Source: Streptomyces sp. NBC_00557
GTDB lineage: Bacteria > Actinomycetota > Actinomycetes > Streptomycetales > Streptomycetaceae
Direction: 5' to 3'
DNA: 64,000 nt
NCBI RefSeq assembly: GCF_036345995.1
Contig: NZ_CP107796.1
Location: forward strand, 8,370,001-8,434,000
Positions within the stretch are counted from its first letter, which is position 1. Each line of letters opens with the position of its first letter. The translations under genes were made by a program, and so were the position numbers. The notes under the pieces were generated by a model that was not told the DNA's origin, did no database searches, and saw only the letters and a program-made list of their open reading frames with translations. Of the stretch, positions 63,670 through 64,000 are shown in pieces.

Positions 63670-64000
63670 CCACGCTGCTGGAATCCCGCTACCGGATCGT
63701 CCTGCGCCTGCTTCCTGCCTACTACCGGCGCGAACGGGAGGAGGAGATGGTCGAGACGTACCTGTGGGACGTCGACCGCGACACGCAGGACCAGAGCCGG
63801 CCGACCCTGGGCGAGGTGGCGAGCATCGCCGCGCTCGCCGTGCGCAGCCGCCTGGGAGCGCCCGGGGCGCCGCGCCGCTACGTCCTCCTCGGCTCGACCA
63901 CCCGGCTCTTCGCGCTGTTCGCCGTGCTGATCCAGGCGGCCGCCGCGGTCGTCGACATGGTCATTGAGGTGACCTGGGCCACCAGTCGGGGCGGCCCGGG
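63666..64000 (+). CDS. membrane protein downstream of PadR regulator (3' partial)
   Basis: At least 111 residues are visible before the window ends. The N-terminus (LESRYRIVLRLLPAYYRRER, EEEMVETYLWDVDRD) is the permease-prefix-like segment often encoded after PadR regulators. A transmembrane helix begins at LFALFAVLIQAAAAVVDMVI. The ATG overlaps the PadR stop, so the two are translationally coupled. Confidence 0.75.
   Translation, partial: MTTLLESRYRIVLRLLPAYYRREREEEMVETYLWDVDRDTQDQSRPTLGEVASIAALAVRSRLGAPGAPRRYVLLGSTTRLFALFAVLIQAAAAVVDMVIEVTWATSRGGP

Overview
The window is high-GC actinobacterial DNA, almost certainly from Streptomyces or a close relative. The evidence is strong G/C bias at third codon positions, many GTG starts, ATGA/GTGA start-stop overlaps, DevS-type GAF kinases, CBS-BON proteins, DUF5994, WYL, IclR and PadR regulators, and many actinomycete IS types. 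It is mostly accessory DNA: intact operons are separated by stretches of gene wreckage and IS remnants. No rRNA, tRNA or CRISPR array was seen.

Region 1 (1-10.8 kb) is a stress/dormancy-like neighbourhood. It holds a GAF sensor kinase (partial), two CBS-BON proteins, an Rv1733c-like membrane protein, a cyclic-nucleotide-binding protein, an HdeD-like protein, a lipid kinase with a tiny membrane partner, and a P-loop kinase. Mixed in are decayed genes: a Mg-type P-ATPase, a frameshifted cold-shock gene and truncated SpoIIE-type phosphatases. Region 2 (10.9-12.5 kb) is a mosaic of fragments: IstB, the 5' end of ftsI, an F420-dependent reductase tail and a MocR aminotransferase tail.

Region 3 (12.8-29.6 kb) is one long leftward biosynthetic operon. 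In transcription order it encodes an MFS exporter, a radical SAM enzyme, an IPNS-like Fe/2OG oxygenase, a CDA-fold deaminase, a YqcI/YcgG (haem N-hydroxylase-type) protein, a LamG-like protein, a carbamoyltransferase, an A-T-C NRPS, an A(MT)A-T-TE NRPS whose methyltransferase sits between A2 and A3, a B12-binding radical SAM enzyme and an unknown protein. The two NRPSs together have the logic of a dipeptide assembly line. I do not recognise the product.

Region 4 (30.5-39.5 kb) has IS and EamA debris, a WYL regulator divergent from a VOC protein, then an IclR regulator divergent from a six-gene catabolic operon: two MmgE/PrpD proteins, a methylisocitrate-lyase-like enzyme, LeuC/LeuD-like hydratase subunits and an MBL hydrolase. 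A 17-bp palindrome lies between the two. Region 5 (39.5-51 kb) has small genes, a CorA-type transporter, an SRPBCC-LLM-HxlR operon, TniB and IS5 relics, and a truncated haemoglobin-flavohaemoglobin-DivIVA-like operon.

Region 6 (51-64 kb) has a secreted FG-GAP propeller, two abutting IS elements, and a 2,966-bp IS701-type element with perfect 23-bp ends and a CTAG duplication. That element carries a patatin-like lipase and a TetR regulator, and it splits a PD-(D/E)XK-like gene. Next come a DUF262/DUF1524 (GmrSD-type) defence nuclease, further IS scraps, small unknown genes and a PadR regulator coupled to a partial membrane protein. All assignments come from reading translations by eye; no database search was run.
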